A DNA stretch of 64,000 nt from Tetrahymena elliotti 4EA (lineage: Eukaryota > Ciliophora > Oligohymenophorea > Hymenostomatida > Tetrahymenidae): positions 2,024,877 to 2,088,876 of the forward strand of contig JH720297.1 in assembly GCA_000231825.2 (NCBI GenBank), given 5' to 3'. Below the pieces are notes generated by a model. The model did not search any database and was not told where the DNA came from. It worked only from the letters and a program-made list of their open reading frames with translations. Each line of letters starts with the position of its first letter. Position 1 is the stretch's first letter. Positions 1 to 11,947 of this stretch are shown here, in pieces. Both the position numbers and the translations under genes were made by a program.

Positions 1-186
1 GTTAGACTATTACTTGAGAGCTCTAGCAATGTTCGAAGCATTGTATTAAGGCAATCACCCATATATAGCCTAATCTCTAAATAACTTAAGTTTGTGCTAT
101 TTAAAGTAAGGTTAAAAAAGAGAGGTGAAGAATTACACAAAAAATCACAAAAAATGAAAGAAGAATTGAAAACAATGATTTAGTGA
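1..186 (+). other. possible 3' end of a coding region, cut by the window edge
   Basis: A ciliate-code frame is open from base 1 to a TGA at 184-186 (61 codons). It is Lys/Glu-rich at its C-terminal end. The first 120 bases are less AT-rich than the following 1.6 kb, which suggests coding sequence. The reverse strand of the first 75 bases is also open, so the strand is uncertain. A frame of this length survives by chance fairly often in such AT-rich DNA. No family is recognised. Confidence 0.3.
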
Positions 187-1806
187 GGTAATAGAGATTG
201 GGTGAAATATTATTAAATTCATAATCAGAATTTGAAAATAAAAATTGGTAAAAATTGTTTATCCATAATACAAATTGAATATTTACTTATTAATAATTTT
301 TATTCCACATTTTATTGATTTGATTCATCCTATTTTTATTGAAAAAATAGAAAAATTGATTTGATTTGTTTTTTCTTTTGGTATGATGAAATAAAATATT
401 GAAATATTTAACATTAGTTTTACATTTTTAATAAATATTATTACTTCTCTTTTCCTTTTGCAAAAAATTTAAATGATTTTCTTGTAAATAATACCTTTAA
501 GTAATCTATGATTTGTCTTCAATGATCAATTTTGCATTTGGAGTTTAATTTAAGCTCTCACTCCTACTATTTTTTTTGATATTTTTCCAACTAAATACCA
601 AAATATTAATAAATGGCAAATACAAACATACATAACACAAAATACCTTCTATTTTTGAAATTTAAGTAATAATATTTCCTTATTCATTTTTGATTTAAAT
701 ATTTTTTTTTGTTTTTTTAAATTTTTTCAACAGTTTTTTAAAGATAATTTCCTTTTAAATTTAAATTAATTTAATCTAAATTATTTATTTTGACTAATTA
801 ATAATAAAATTTTTTAATAAATTAGCTTCTGAATATTTTTTTAATAGTTGAGCATATTTGAATTGAATTTGATATTTATAGAATTAAAAAACTATGAATC
901 AAAATAAATTTAGTTAATTAACTGATACTAGAACGCTCATTTTTAAAAAAAATTTAAATCTAATAAAAAGAATACAGAATATAATGAGAAATGAGAGAAT
1001 CAATTTTTTTTTTTTTTTCTTAATTTTTTAATTAATTGTTCACATCTTAGTTTCCAAGACCTGGTAAGTCTTCTTTTTACATTGCTCTCATAATCTAACA
1101 CTGCAATATTCTATTTCTTTAACCACTTCTTTATCGTTCTTGTTGCACCTTAAGTTTAAAGTGATTTTTGATTGTTTTTGAATGATAAGATTGTGATTCT
1201 CTAATAAATTTACTTTTCTTGTTAAAAAAAATTTAACATCAAGTAGAAATAACACACAATATATAATATTAAATATTAAAATTTGTAAAAAGATCAATTT
1301 CCTTATTTGAAAATGAAATAAATATTTATGATTATCAAAATAACAAAAATTCTATCAATTTCCTTACTTTGTTTTGACTTACATTTAAAAATGTCTGCTA
1401 AAAAGTGTTTTGGTTACTGCTATTTGCGAAAACTAAATTCAAAAAATAACTAACAAGAAGAGATTAGATAATTGATAGAGATATATATGCTTTTAATTAT
1501 TTGAAGTTAATATAATGGTAGAAATGAAGTATTTTGTTTTGAGATAATGATTAATTTATGATAATTAACTAATATGAGATAAATTTGGTGGTTATCAATA
1601 AATTGTTATAACTAATATAAAACTTTTATAGAACATGCTGAAAATATTAATAAATTTTGTATTCAATTTTAATTTTACTATTAATATTATTAGATAAAGA
1701 ATTTTTAAGTGTAAGATTTGCTTTTTGTATTAATTTTTAGAGATACTTTTGAATAATAAGAACATCGCATAAGCATAACTGACTGATTCAATTTGGAGTG
1801 ATAGTG
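187..1806. other. intergenic, AT-rich, no gene seen
   Basis: This is about 1.6 kb of strongly AT-rich sequence with poly-T and poly-A runs. A 70-codon minus-strand frame at 1088-1297 has no ATG start and no recognisable similarity. The segment presumably contains the promoter and 5' UTR of the gene starting at 1807. Confidence 0.6.
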
Positions 1807-4599
1807 ATGTCAGTTTTAAATAATTTAGCCAAAAAATACTTTGATGAAGAAAGATCTAAGGCTGTTGATAAGTTTACATTTATTTTTTAGTCAGAGAAGG
1901 ATGAAGACATGGATATAAAGTAGCTTTAGACTGCAAAAGTTTACCATATAATAGATGAGCCATAATTTAATGAAAATGATTAAATTTATTCAAAGCTTAA
2001 TTCAAGATTAAATTCAGGCTTGCAAAATACAATAAACAGCATTAAAAGATAAAAGAAGCTTCTGCAATTTAATTAAAATTAGCAGATGAGTGAGTAGCAA
2101 ATTTAGCGATAGATACTTTTTGAGAAGAAAGGGAAGGAAATAAAAGAAAGTATGGTGTAAAAGAAGAGAGACAAAGTGAATAAAATCAAGAATTAATCTG
2201 AAACGATATTTAAGCAGCAAGAAGAAATAGCTAAAAATGTTATTGATATTCATAAAAAGGGTCATTTGGTTTATGTAGATTATGGAGAATCCTAAGAAAA
2301 AGGATTAAAAGGAATCAAAGAATTCAAATAAAGTCCTAAGCAGAGCGATTTAGATGCTATTGCATATTCAGAAATAATTGCTAAGACTTAATAATTTCTT
2401 GATTAAGAAGAAGTATACAAACAGATAAAGAGAGATTTATAATTTAAGTTTAATATTAATGGAGAAAGAAATGAAACTATTAGTGAATAGTAGGAGTTAG
2501 TTGATCATGAATAACAATAAAACAAGTTAAATCAATCAAATCAAATTTTAAAGAAAAATTATTTTTCCAAAAAAATCAAAGATCTTGTTGAAGGAGACAT
2601 TGACTTTGAAGTTACTAAAGAATAAAAGAAAAAAATCAATAAAGATTTATTCAAATACTTAAAAAATGAATCAGAAAACCCAGGAGGAGAAAGTTAATTA
2701 AGAAGTGGTTCAAGCCCAACACAGCAAGAGAAACCTCCTTTAAAAGAATCAAGCGTAGATAAAATGATATCAAAGCCACCACCTTCAAAAATACTTAAGA
2801 ACTCTTATTCTGCTAAGAATGGAAAAATAAAATAAGTAGTACTAGTAGATAAGGAGAATGATGTGAATGATTAATTATAAAATTAGATTAATGAATAAAG
2901 TGATTAAATTGAAGATGATTCATAAAATGAAAATGAAATTTGTAAAACAGATTGTGATGAAAAATCAAGAATCAAAGTTCCACTCAGAGTTTCACGCTCT
3001 TAAATATCAAATAGTCAAAATAGAAAGCAAGTGGAAGAAGAAAATTAATAAAATGATAGCAATTTAGTTAAATAAAACAATGAGCAATTTTCTAAAGAAC
3101 TCCTCCTTCAAAAGGGAAAGAACAAATAAATTTCAATTTCAAATTAAAATCAGGAAAATGGCAGCCTAAAGAATTTAGTTAATAAAAAGTCAAGACTTTA
3201 AAATAAAATAGAATAATAAAAAATAAAATTTGATGAACTTATTAGTGAGATACAATTTATTACTAAACAGAAAGTTAGTTCCAAAAATCCTGAATAGCAG
3301 TAATAATAGTCATTGCTGTAATAAACTAAAAAGTAGTAGATAAGTGGTACAGAGATAAATCTTTTGAATAATATTAAAAAAGTCAATGAAAATCAAATAT
3401 CAGTGAATATGGCTTTCCCCCAAAACAATAATTAAAATAATTTTATTCATGGAATGAAGTTGCCTTAGATAGGTAGTAACAGCAAGTAGCTCAATAATTC
3501 TTAAGTAAATTAATAGATGACAATTAATAATTAAAGATCGGCAAATAGATAAGTTAGTGGATAAAGGAATTTTTATAGCGCTGTGAATAACAGCAGCTTT
3601 TTAGAATAAAATTCTAGTTAAATATTAGCTAATAATAGTACTTAAATAGAAACTATGAACAATGTTATGGGAAATCAAAACAAAGTGGATATTTCATCTA
3701 GATTAAAAAGAAGAAATTCTGCAATTAAAAAAAATTCTTTTAACATGAATAAAAATTTCTCTGCTTTAGATTCTTCAATTTAGTCTTTAGTTGATGCATC
3801 TTTTATTAAATTAATAGATGTCAAATAAGTTAAAACAGAGACTAATCCTACTAGAAAGAATCGCTCTCATAAATCGCTACATACAAATACAACCGGCAAC
3901 CAAACAAATTTTACTAATGAAGCAACAACAGAATTATTATCTAATTTTAACTCTTAAATTTTAAATGGACATTCAGTTGATTTCCATTAATAAAATAATC
4001 AATAACCTTAAACAAATCATCAAGTCTTAACTGAAAATAGAAGAACCAATAAAAAGAAAATACCAAGAGATAATTATAAAAGTCATTAAGAAAATATTAA
4101 ACATAACAGATAATTAAGAACAAACCATAGTATAAGTCAAATAGAACCATCACCAGTATTTTAAAATAGCACAACTCCAATCACGAGTAACGATTTAGTT
4201 GGAATGAGCTTTTTGAATATTTAAGATAACACTGCAAGTCTAAAAGAACATTCAAAATCAATAAGCAATTAAATTAACAATTAAAGCAGCGAAATATTAA
4301 AAATAAATCCATCACATTCAATTTTAAATCAAAGTAATATTAATGATAAGAAAAGAGTTAGGTCAAAGACTCTTCACGATGCAGAAATACTCTTAAATAG
4401 AATTAAAAAAATGACTGCTAATAACCATGAACTTCAAGAGTAAATCGAAGACTAAATAAATAGCTTCAGTTATAATAAAGTTAAGCAACGTCAAATCCAA
4501 ATTCTCAAAACATTTAAAGATCAAAAAGTCCCAGACATAGTTAAAAAAAGGCTGCATCATGACTTCATTAATATCCTTTCTATGTGTTGTTAAAGTTGA
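1807..4599 (+). CDS. large Q/N-rich coiled-coil protein, function unknown
   Basis: This is an uninterrupted ciliate-code frame of 930 codons with dozens of in-frame TAA/TAG and a single TGA at 4597-4599. The ATG at 1807 is the first Met after an in-frame upstream TGA. The protein is rich in Gln, Asn, Lys and Ser. The first third (about residues 55-170) is charged and helical. A long disordered middle follows, with Asn/Gln and Ser runs and an Arg-Arg-rich patch near residue 640. The last 75 residues are again helical and basic, with heptad-like Leu/Ile spacing. I recognise no catalytic motif or family. Intronless architecture and composition suggest a scaffold or regulatory protein, but this is inference. 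Confidence 0.75.
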
Positions 4600-5638
4600 T
4601 AATCTAAATTAATCAACAAACAGAATCTAATTAATTTCTAAATATTTTCGAATTTAATTCAAATCTTGATCAAAATCAAAATCTAAAATTATATCGATAA
4701 TCATCAATTTCATTTAAATTATTGTCTTTATATTCCTTAACCTCTTCCTCTTCACATTAACAAATTTTCTGTCAACAGATTAGTTTAATAAATTCTTCAT
4801 AATTTATATTTGCTTTTAATATTTTTTACATAAAAAAACTTTCATTTAAAAAAATAAAGAAGCAAAATAAAGCAATCAATAAATAAATCATTGTAAGAAA
4901 GGTCTTTACTGATGAAAACAATGATTAAAATTGAATTTATTTTCCATATTTTTAAAAATAATCTCCCATTTACTTTAATATGATACTTTATTCAAAATGA
5001 ACAATTTTAACATTTAACACCTCAGCAGTCAGTAATATCCTCCTAATAAGCAATTTGAATATTTAATTAATGAGTAAAATAATAATAAGAAAATAAATAA
5101 AATATTTTTGTTAGAATATTTATTTGTTTAATAAATTTGATATTTAACTGAATATTTTTCGAAAACAAAAAATGCATTTTTTAGTATTTAATTTATTTTT
5201 GAGAGAATAAAAATTGTAAAAATTACACTGCTAGAAATGTTTAAAAATGCAGAATAAATAAATAAATAACGTTAATAATATGTTCAAATGAATTGTATTT
5301 TAAATAATATTATGTATGACATTTGATAATAAAAGAATGTTTATTTTTTGATCAACATTGAATCATATTAGATTGTTCTATCTATTATGAATATAGTTAA
5401 TCAAATAGTGATTAGTTAGTTAATTAATTAATTTATCTATTTATTTATTTACTATTTCGAATGAAAATTAAATAACTAAGATAAAAACTATTAGGCATTC
5501 GTAATTGTTAATTAAAAATTGCATAATATTTATCTCTATATTGTAAATTTTCAAAGTAACACAATAATTAGTAGCAAATAAGCAAAATTTAAAAGTTGTA
5601 GGATTATTTTCGAAGAGATTTTAATAAACTCTTGTTGA
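4600..5638. other. intergenic, AT-rich
   Basis: No coding frame is supported here. It holds the 3' flank of the Q/N-rich gene and the 5' flank of the STIMATE-family gene. A TTAG/TTAA/TTTA tetranucleotide run lies at about 5407-5450. Confidence 0.6.
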
Positions 5639-7269
5639 ATGGGAGAAGGCTGTGAGATTACAGATTTACAAGGATATTTAGTCTAAGTTTCATTAGCAGT
5701 TATTTGCTTCTTAATTTTAATATGTAATTTGATCATTACATCAAAAAATAATGAATGCAAGGAATTAAAAACATAATTTTTAAAATATAAATTGATTAGA
5801 TAAAAGACATAATGAAAGACCTAAAAGGTTATGGAAAATTTGGACTTTGGTAATATTTACTTTCAATAAAAATATTCTAAAGCATTTTAATTTGTGATAA
5901 ATATTAGGATAACTCTAAGCAGGGAGTATCTGCATTAGTGGCGCATATGTTAAATGTATTACTTGCAGTAACTCTCAGTGGTGAATCAGATTTAGATGCA
6001 TGCAACTGGTATTTATTCATCTTTTTAAGCATTATGAAATCCTAATTTTTATATTAACTTATCTAGGTACTTTGTGACTATTTTATTTGACACAACACTA
6101 GGAGTTTTCATTTGCTTTATAATATTGTCCATTTTTGAAAAAATATTTGATAGATATAATCTAGTCGTAAGCAATTTCAATAATTACTTATTTTAAATAG
6201 CAATTTTTAGGGTAAATGAATCTAAGCATCTTGTAAATTAGCATTAAAATGAATTAATTATGTATCCTTTTTAAGAAAAATGATATTTGATTATGCAGCT
6301 ATTAGTAATTTCAAGATGTATTATAAAAACCTTATAAAGTATCAAAGATAATAAAGAGAATGTTAATAAATAAAATTTTTAAGGACATTTAAATAAATAG
6401 CATAAAAAAGATAAGAAATAAGTATTAATATTCATTATGAATCAATTTTCCATCAAAAATGTTTATTTTAAATAAACAATTAAAATAAAAAAAGTGGAGT
6501 AGTGGATTGAAAGATTAGTTGAAGAAAATAATATTTAATTAATATGATTTTTAAATGAATTATTTACTTTATTGGATAAAAATTTAAATTACTAAAGTAT
6601 TTATAATGACTTTTTATTTTATAAAAAAGAAATTTAAAACAGGAAATTATTTCAAAGTAATAATACCAGATGATGGGAAAGGAAATAAAACTAAAAAGAA
6701 GAGCAAATAAGATGAAAGCAATCTTCATTTGTTGAAACCAATTGTTAAAATATCTTATTGTGTTTGGTTATCTTAATTGATTATTTGGAATCTAATTGTT
6801 GTAATTTCTAAATTATTCTTGTATGGACTTTAGTCTGGAATCTCTCCTTATCTCTAGCCAGTAATCAGCTGGATGTTTAGCTTGTAAATACTTTATATTG
6901 AAAAAATAAAAATAACTTCTTTAAATGTTAATTTAGCTTAGAATCATTTGCTTAATTGAAGCTTATTTTAGTTATGGTGTTCATTCCAGCTGTTTTGAAT
7001 TCAATACAGGTAATTTATTTTATTTCAATAATATGATTTTTTTCATTTCTTTTGAAACTATAAAATAGTTTTGGATTTAAGATAACTTTTTGAAAAAGAA
7101 TGATTTCAATTCCATGGAAAAAGAATATGTTGCATGTTAAATATATGAAAATGATGAATCATAAGATGATACAATTAGAAGAACATAAAGTGATTTATAA
7201 ATGGCTCCAACTTAAACCAAACCAATATCAAATTCACCTGAATAAATAAATTTTGAATAAAAAGATTGA
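5639..7269 (+). CDS. STIMATE: STIMATE/TMEM110-family ER membrane protein
   Basis: Seven exons join in a consistent phase: 5639-5723, 5800-5849, 5908-6008, 6067-6166, 6630-6883, 6937-7009 and 7069-7269, giving 287 aa. Human STIMATE has a closely similar length. The order of conserved features follows the family. They are a first TM segment, then a basic HNERPKR loop and a WTLDNSKQG motif. The helix around DACNWYFVTILFDTTLG comes next, then WLSQLIIW, and finally a VFIPAVLN helix followed by FWIQDNFL. In animals the family marks ER-plasma-membrane contact sites and helps STIM1 and Orai signalling; fungal relatives are vacuolar membrane proteins. The Q-rich cytosolic tail is specific to this protein. 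Introns 1, 2, 3, 5 and 6 are 53-76 nt, while intron 4 (6167-6629) is unusually long. The acceptor at 6629 was chosen because it restores the family motif in phase 0. Confidence 0.85.
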
Positions 7270-7364
7270 TAAAATTTAATTAAATACTTAAAAATTAAAT
7301 CAAATAAATAAGTAAATAATCAGCTTCAACAAAAACTAAAGTTGATTGAAGAAATAAACTCAAA

Positions 7365-8060
7365 TAAAATATTTACAAAACAATGAAAATGAATAATTTA
7401 ATTTAAATAACTATTCAAAAAATAAAACTTATTAATTGAAATATTTAATTCTATATAAATAAATACTGTATATTCTTATAACATATGTTTTATTCTCTAC
7501 TTAATATTCGATTTAAATATATCTTCCTTAATAAAAATACTTAAATTTTCATCCCCTATTAAGTAAGAGACCATGAGAGAAGTATTTATTTTATGAATAT
7601 TTACAAAATAATAAGTAATTTAACAAAATAATTAACCAATTTATTATCACAAAAAATAGCTTTTTTAATACATATTTTCTTGATGAATTTTTCAGATAGA
7701 ATAGGTAATTGTCATATTAAATCTCAGAAATAACCATTTGTTTATTGATTAAATCCATAAGCATGTATCACCTCTTAGGATAAAACCAAACTCTCAACTT
7801 GCTTTTTAATTCATAAAATATTTAGAAAACAATGAAAATGAATAATTGAATTTCAATAAAAAATAAAACTTATCAATTTGAAATATTTAATTCTATATAA
7901 ATAAATACTGTATATTCTTTTAACATATCAAATAATATGTGGCTTAATTAAATAATTAACCAATTTATTATTACAAAATTCAAAAAATAAATTTTTTATT
8001 AATATTTTCTTGAAATAAATATTTTCAGATAGAATAGGTAATAGTCATATTTAACTCATC
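7365..8060. repeat. two diverged direct copies of the 3' end and 3' flank of the ADP-ribosyltransferase gene
   Basis: Copy 1 is at about 7365-7720 and copy 2 at about 7815-8060. Both contain a near-identical tract of about 60 bases (from AAAACAATGAAAATGAATAA to the TACTGTATATTCTT segment). Both also share AATTAACCAATTTATTAT and a TTTCAGATAGAATAGGTAAT tract. Copy 1 carries about 110 extra bases in its middle. In copy 2 the last tract is the end of the functional gene (stop 8025-8027). In copy 1 the same tract (about 7694-7730) still encodes NMTITYSI-stop, but the codons upstream have lost similarity. Confidence 0.7.
7694..7760 (-). pseudogene. decayed 3'-end copy of the neighbouring ADP-ribosyltransferase gene
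   Basis: On the minus strand this stretch reads an Asn-Met-Thr-Ile-Thr-Tyr-Ser-Ile end followed by TGA, identical to the C-terminus of the enzyme at 8025-9482. Upstream residues are only weakly alike and the catalytic region is absent. It is best explained as the remnant of a tandem duplication, most of which was lost or diverged. Confidence 0.55.
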
Positions 8061-9482
8061 TCCTACTTAAAATCCTTGCTCCATATGAATGATTTGAAAT
8101 ATTTAATAAGGCTAGAAAAGATATTCACCCTCTTTAGTAAATTGTGAGATTCTTTTAATCGACTTCGGCTTGTATTTATTGAAGCAATTTAATTTTGCAG
8201 CTATATTAATGAGAACTCTATAGGTATTTTTGAAGTCTTCACTTTTTAAATACTCTTTATTACGAAGAGAGAATTTATCAAGGTTTTATTCTCTATTAGT
8301 ATTACTTATTTCAACTTCTTACAATCTAGCACTAACAATTTTTTTAGCTTCAAGATAATTATCAGATGTTGATAAGAACTGAGGAAAAACAATGTAAGTT
8401 TAAATATTATTTTACTAATTAAATAAATACTCTTCATAGAGCATATCATATTAGTATTTCTGAATAGCTGTCCCTCTATAAAGTTAAATGTGTGCTATAT
8501 TAGATTAGTCATCATATAAATAAAGACATTTAGAAAATAATAAGTATAAGTCTTTCAGGTAATTGTAAATTTTAGGATTCATTGTGTTTAAAGATAGATT
8601 TAATATTTTATATATTGGTGTTTCTTAAGTGTACAGTTTAATAAAATTCTAAATTATTTTGTTTTCATCTTGATTAGCACCATTTTCCTCAAAACAAGAT
8701 TCAATACTTTGTATAGTTATTTATAAATCTTCTTATGACAAATAAAGAGTAAGAGGGGCTTAAACTTCAGATTCTTTTAGATATTCACATAAATTTGTAA
8801 ATTTAGATAATAAATCTTAAGTATTTATCTTGATATCTTCAAAGCTGAAGCTGTCTAGATTCTAAAAAATATTTAAAATACTTTAAGTTTCTGCTCTAAA
8901 GTAGAAGTCTAAGTGTTTACACTAGACAAACGATCTGTGTATTCTATTGTAAATCATTTTATCCAAGCTGATAAATAGTGAATTAAAGTCTATAGATAGT
9001 TATGTTACATATTTAAATTGTTGTTAAAGTTTTTCAATACTCCATTCATTCTTTTAAATAGAACTAAGACTTGTAAATATTATGATCGATTTAGAATGAA
9101 TTTTTTATAAATATATTTGTTTGTTCACCCACTCAATATTAGATATTTGATTGTTTTTTTCATTTGCGAATGTTCCACTCAATATAAATAAAATATTTCT
9201 TTTCGATAATTTTATTGAATTTTTTCTGAAATCTAAACTAGTTTAAAATTAATATATTCTTTGTTCTAAAAAAGGATATTTTTCTACTAGTTGCTAAACA
9301 ACATAATCATTATCTTAATTTGCATTAGCATCACCCCAAATAACAATAAATTCTTATTCATTTAATTGAAAGCCTTCACAAACTGAATAAAGATAATCCT
9401 CTTGAAATTCATTCAGGATTTATGGTTAAAATTCATTTATGTTAGATTAAAATACTTCTTATTTAGTCTAGTTAATCTCCAT
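8025..9482 (-). CDS. arginine-type mono-ADP-ribosyltransferase (R-S-E class)
   Basis: This is a single-exon ciliate-code frame of 485 aa. The ATG at 9482 is the first Met after an in-frame TGA. The C-terminal half has the R-S-E triad of arginine-specific ADP-ribosyltransferases in the right order. Arg336 lies in LYRG, the S-T-S motif is FLSTS (Ser371-Ser373), and the ExE motif is EGE at 451-453, followed by YLFQP. The family transfers ADP-ribose from NAD+ to arginine side chains of proteins. The N-terminal half contains IVIWGDANAN, resembling the W-x-D-x-N segment that precedes the ART fold in other protist members. No signal peptide is seen, so an intracellular enzyme is likely. All catalytic residues are present, so it should be active. 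Ciliates carry many such genes, and the 3' end is duplicated downstream. Confidence 0.8.
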
Positions 9483-10159
9483 ATTTTTAAAAAATTTATC
9501 AGCTTTTCTAAACCTTTTTGTTTATTAAAACCAAAATTATCAAAAATTGAGAATTCTAAACAAATTGATTTGTTTTTTTAATAATTATATTAAGTTGTTT
9601 ATACAATAATTAATATAAATATTATATAAGATTTTACTTACTTTAAAAACTTTTCAATTCTTTTATCTCTCAATATAATATCAAAATTGGTGGCTTTTGA
9701 TCATTTTTAAAAAATAAGAAACCTCTTTATATATTATTAAACTACATTTATCAATTGTCAATAATACTTTTTTTAAAAATATATAAAGTATTCTTATTAA
9801 AAATCAATCTAATTAATTTATTAAAAAACTATTCAAATTTTAAGTATAACTGAGTAAAAATAAAAAAATCTTATTGATAGATAGTAGTTTATTAAGAAGA
9901 TATTCGAGGTATTTTTAAATATTTTAGATTATAATATTATTATTAAACATAAAACTTTCTAATTGTTAAATATAATCTAAAAACAAATTTATGTCTAGAG
10001 AATTAAAAAATAATCCTAATATTAAATTTTTACTACACTTAATTTGTAATTTGACTAATATTTTGGATATATTTTGTGGAGCAAAACAATTTTATGTGTG
10101 ATTTATTAAAAATAAATGGGTTTAGATATGCTATTAATTATTTAATAAATAAAACATTT
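9483..10159. other. intergenic, AT-rich
   Basis: This 0.7 kb lies between two minus-strand genes. It should hold the promoter of the ADP-ribosyltransferase gene and the 3' flank of the next gene. No frame or structure is supported. Confidence 0.6.
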
Positions 10160-11947
10160 TCAATCATCTGATTATTATTTAAAATAGAATAAGGTAAAGG
10201 CTTCTTGTAAGACTTCTTTTCTTAAAATTTTCAGTTAATTTTATGTTTTAAGTTTTTTGAGATAGGCCAGAAGAGAGTGTTTTGCTTAATTAATTAGCTT
10301 GCTATTAATCACTCTATAATTAATTCTAACATCTAAAACATTTTCAAAGCATTTACTTCCAATCATTGAGAGTATTTATTTTTTTTCTTAAAGTTAAAGA
10401 AGTATGTTCATTTGATTGATTGGTGATTATGTAAAATATAAATATCTATAAACTTAAACATTTAGGCTACTTAGAATTTTTATTACTTACTTGTTAACAC
10501 TTAGATATTATTGATTTTATTGAGGAGTTGAGCTCACTAAGTAGATACTTTTTGAAGGTTATGATAACTACAAGTCTTAAGTTTCAAAAGACAAATTATG
10601 ATCAAAATAAACTTATTTTGTATTGATTTGTTCTCTTTTTATGTAGAATTACTAATCTCTGGTTGTTATATTTAGACTAGCTTAAGAGTAAATGTTAGCA
10701 TATTTTAATATCTTTCTTACTTCTTTTAGAAAGTGAACTGAGGAAACATCTAAAAAGTTGAATAATATGAAATTCTCATTAAATACACTAAATAGGTTTT
10801 CTAGAATATAGTTTTATATTTTCATAGTGTCTGAATTATAATCAATTTTTATTGAGTCTCCATCATATATTAAATTTATATATTTTTAAAAATCTTCCAT
10901 AGAAAATGCTTTGATTTTAAGTTTATTAATTGATTTAGCTTTTTCTTTATTTTCTTCATGAAATAGATGGTCTAGTAGCTCATGCATTGTTTCATCATCG
11001 ACATACAAATCAATTTCATTTGCAGAAAACATTTTAATGAGTCTAATGATACAATAACTAAAAGAAGAATTTTCATCAAGAAACAATGCATGAAACTTAA
11101 CCTTGTTGTATGAGCAATCAATTTTAAATTATTATTCATAGATTTTAACTTTCATTTGAGTAAGCAGAATATTTTCTATACTTAGCACGTTAGTTAAAGA
11201 GAAATTAATCATATGATTTAGATAGTAACTCAAGTTTTCAATCACCTATTTACTGTCATTTGAACTATAATCATCATTTAGAATCCTAAAAGAAACATTT
11301 ACTTCAAATTTTGAATAAACTAATTAGTTGATAATTTAAAACAATGTTTTCATAAATAATTGGAAGTAAAAAATATTATTAATTCTAATTAATTCTTTTA
11401 TTCAATAAAAATTGGCAAATAATTAATCTTTGCATTCTCATTATAAACTTCATTCAGTAAACTTAAATGTATTTATTGCAAATATTTTATTTTAAATAAT
11501 TTATATGTCCAATCTTTTACCTATGTAGTCAATATATATTATGTGGTTCTCTAAAAGGTTAGCTTTATCAGCTGAGTTCAAATCGTATTAAGACTATCCA
11601 TTGTTGATGATGTTACTATTTCTACCTAAAATTGATTTTTGATTGAGTTTAAATGATTGAGATATCAAAGTGCCATCATAATGCAAGCTAAGATAGTTTT
11701 TAATCCTTATATCGATTATTACATCAAATCTATTAAATTTCAGAAGTAAGTCTTTTAGCATTTAATTTACAAAATTATTATCATAGTCATATTTAGGCAT
11801 ATACTCTAAATCTAATGCTAATTATTTGACTTTTGTGTATCTGCTAAATATTTGTTTTAACTATTGTTAGCTCTTTTCTGCCAATAGAGCATCATAAGAA
11901 TCTGCCTTTATCTTAACTTGCTGTTAATCTTAAACATTTAGAATCAT
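10160..11947 (-). CDS. uncharacterised 553-aa protein
   Basis: Two exons are proposed, 11947-11521 and 11394-10160, joined in phase 1 through a GTAAAAG..AAAAG intron of 126 nt. The frame then stays open to a TGA at 10160-10162. The ATG at 11947 is the first Met after an in-frame TGA at about 12121. The protein is rich in Leu, Ile, Asn and Lys with regularly spaced hydrophobic positions (for example KQLALDLEYMP and KINKLKIKAF-type segments). This resembles degenerate leucine-rich or alpha/beta repeats. There is no signal peptide and no clear TM segment. I do not recognise the family. The intron position is the weakest part of the model because another frame is also open across it. Confidence 0.6.

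Noticed and set aside
26..42. A tRNA T-arm-like hairpin (CAATG stem, TTCGAAG loop)
   Set aside because: The flanks do not form acceptor, D and anticodon arms of a tRNA, and the candidate 3' acceptor strand has no partner inside the window.
1088..1297. A 70-codon minus-strand open frame with a hydrophobic N-terminus
   Set aside because: It has no ATG, lies in very AT-rich DNA and shows no family resemblance. A TGA ends it at 1088, and no neighbouring exon extends it.
2014..3386. Short hydrophobic minus-strand frames opposite the 930-aa gene (2014-2265 and 3198-3386)
   Set aside because: They are antisense images of Gln/Lys/Asn-rich coding sequence; the plus-strand frame is 930 codons long.
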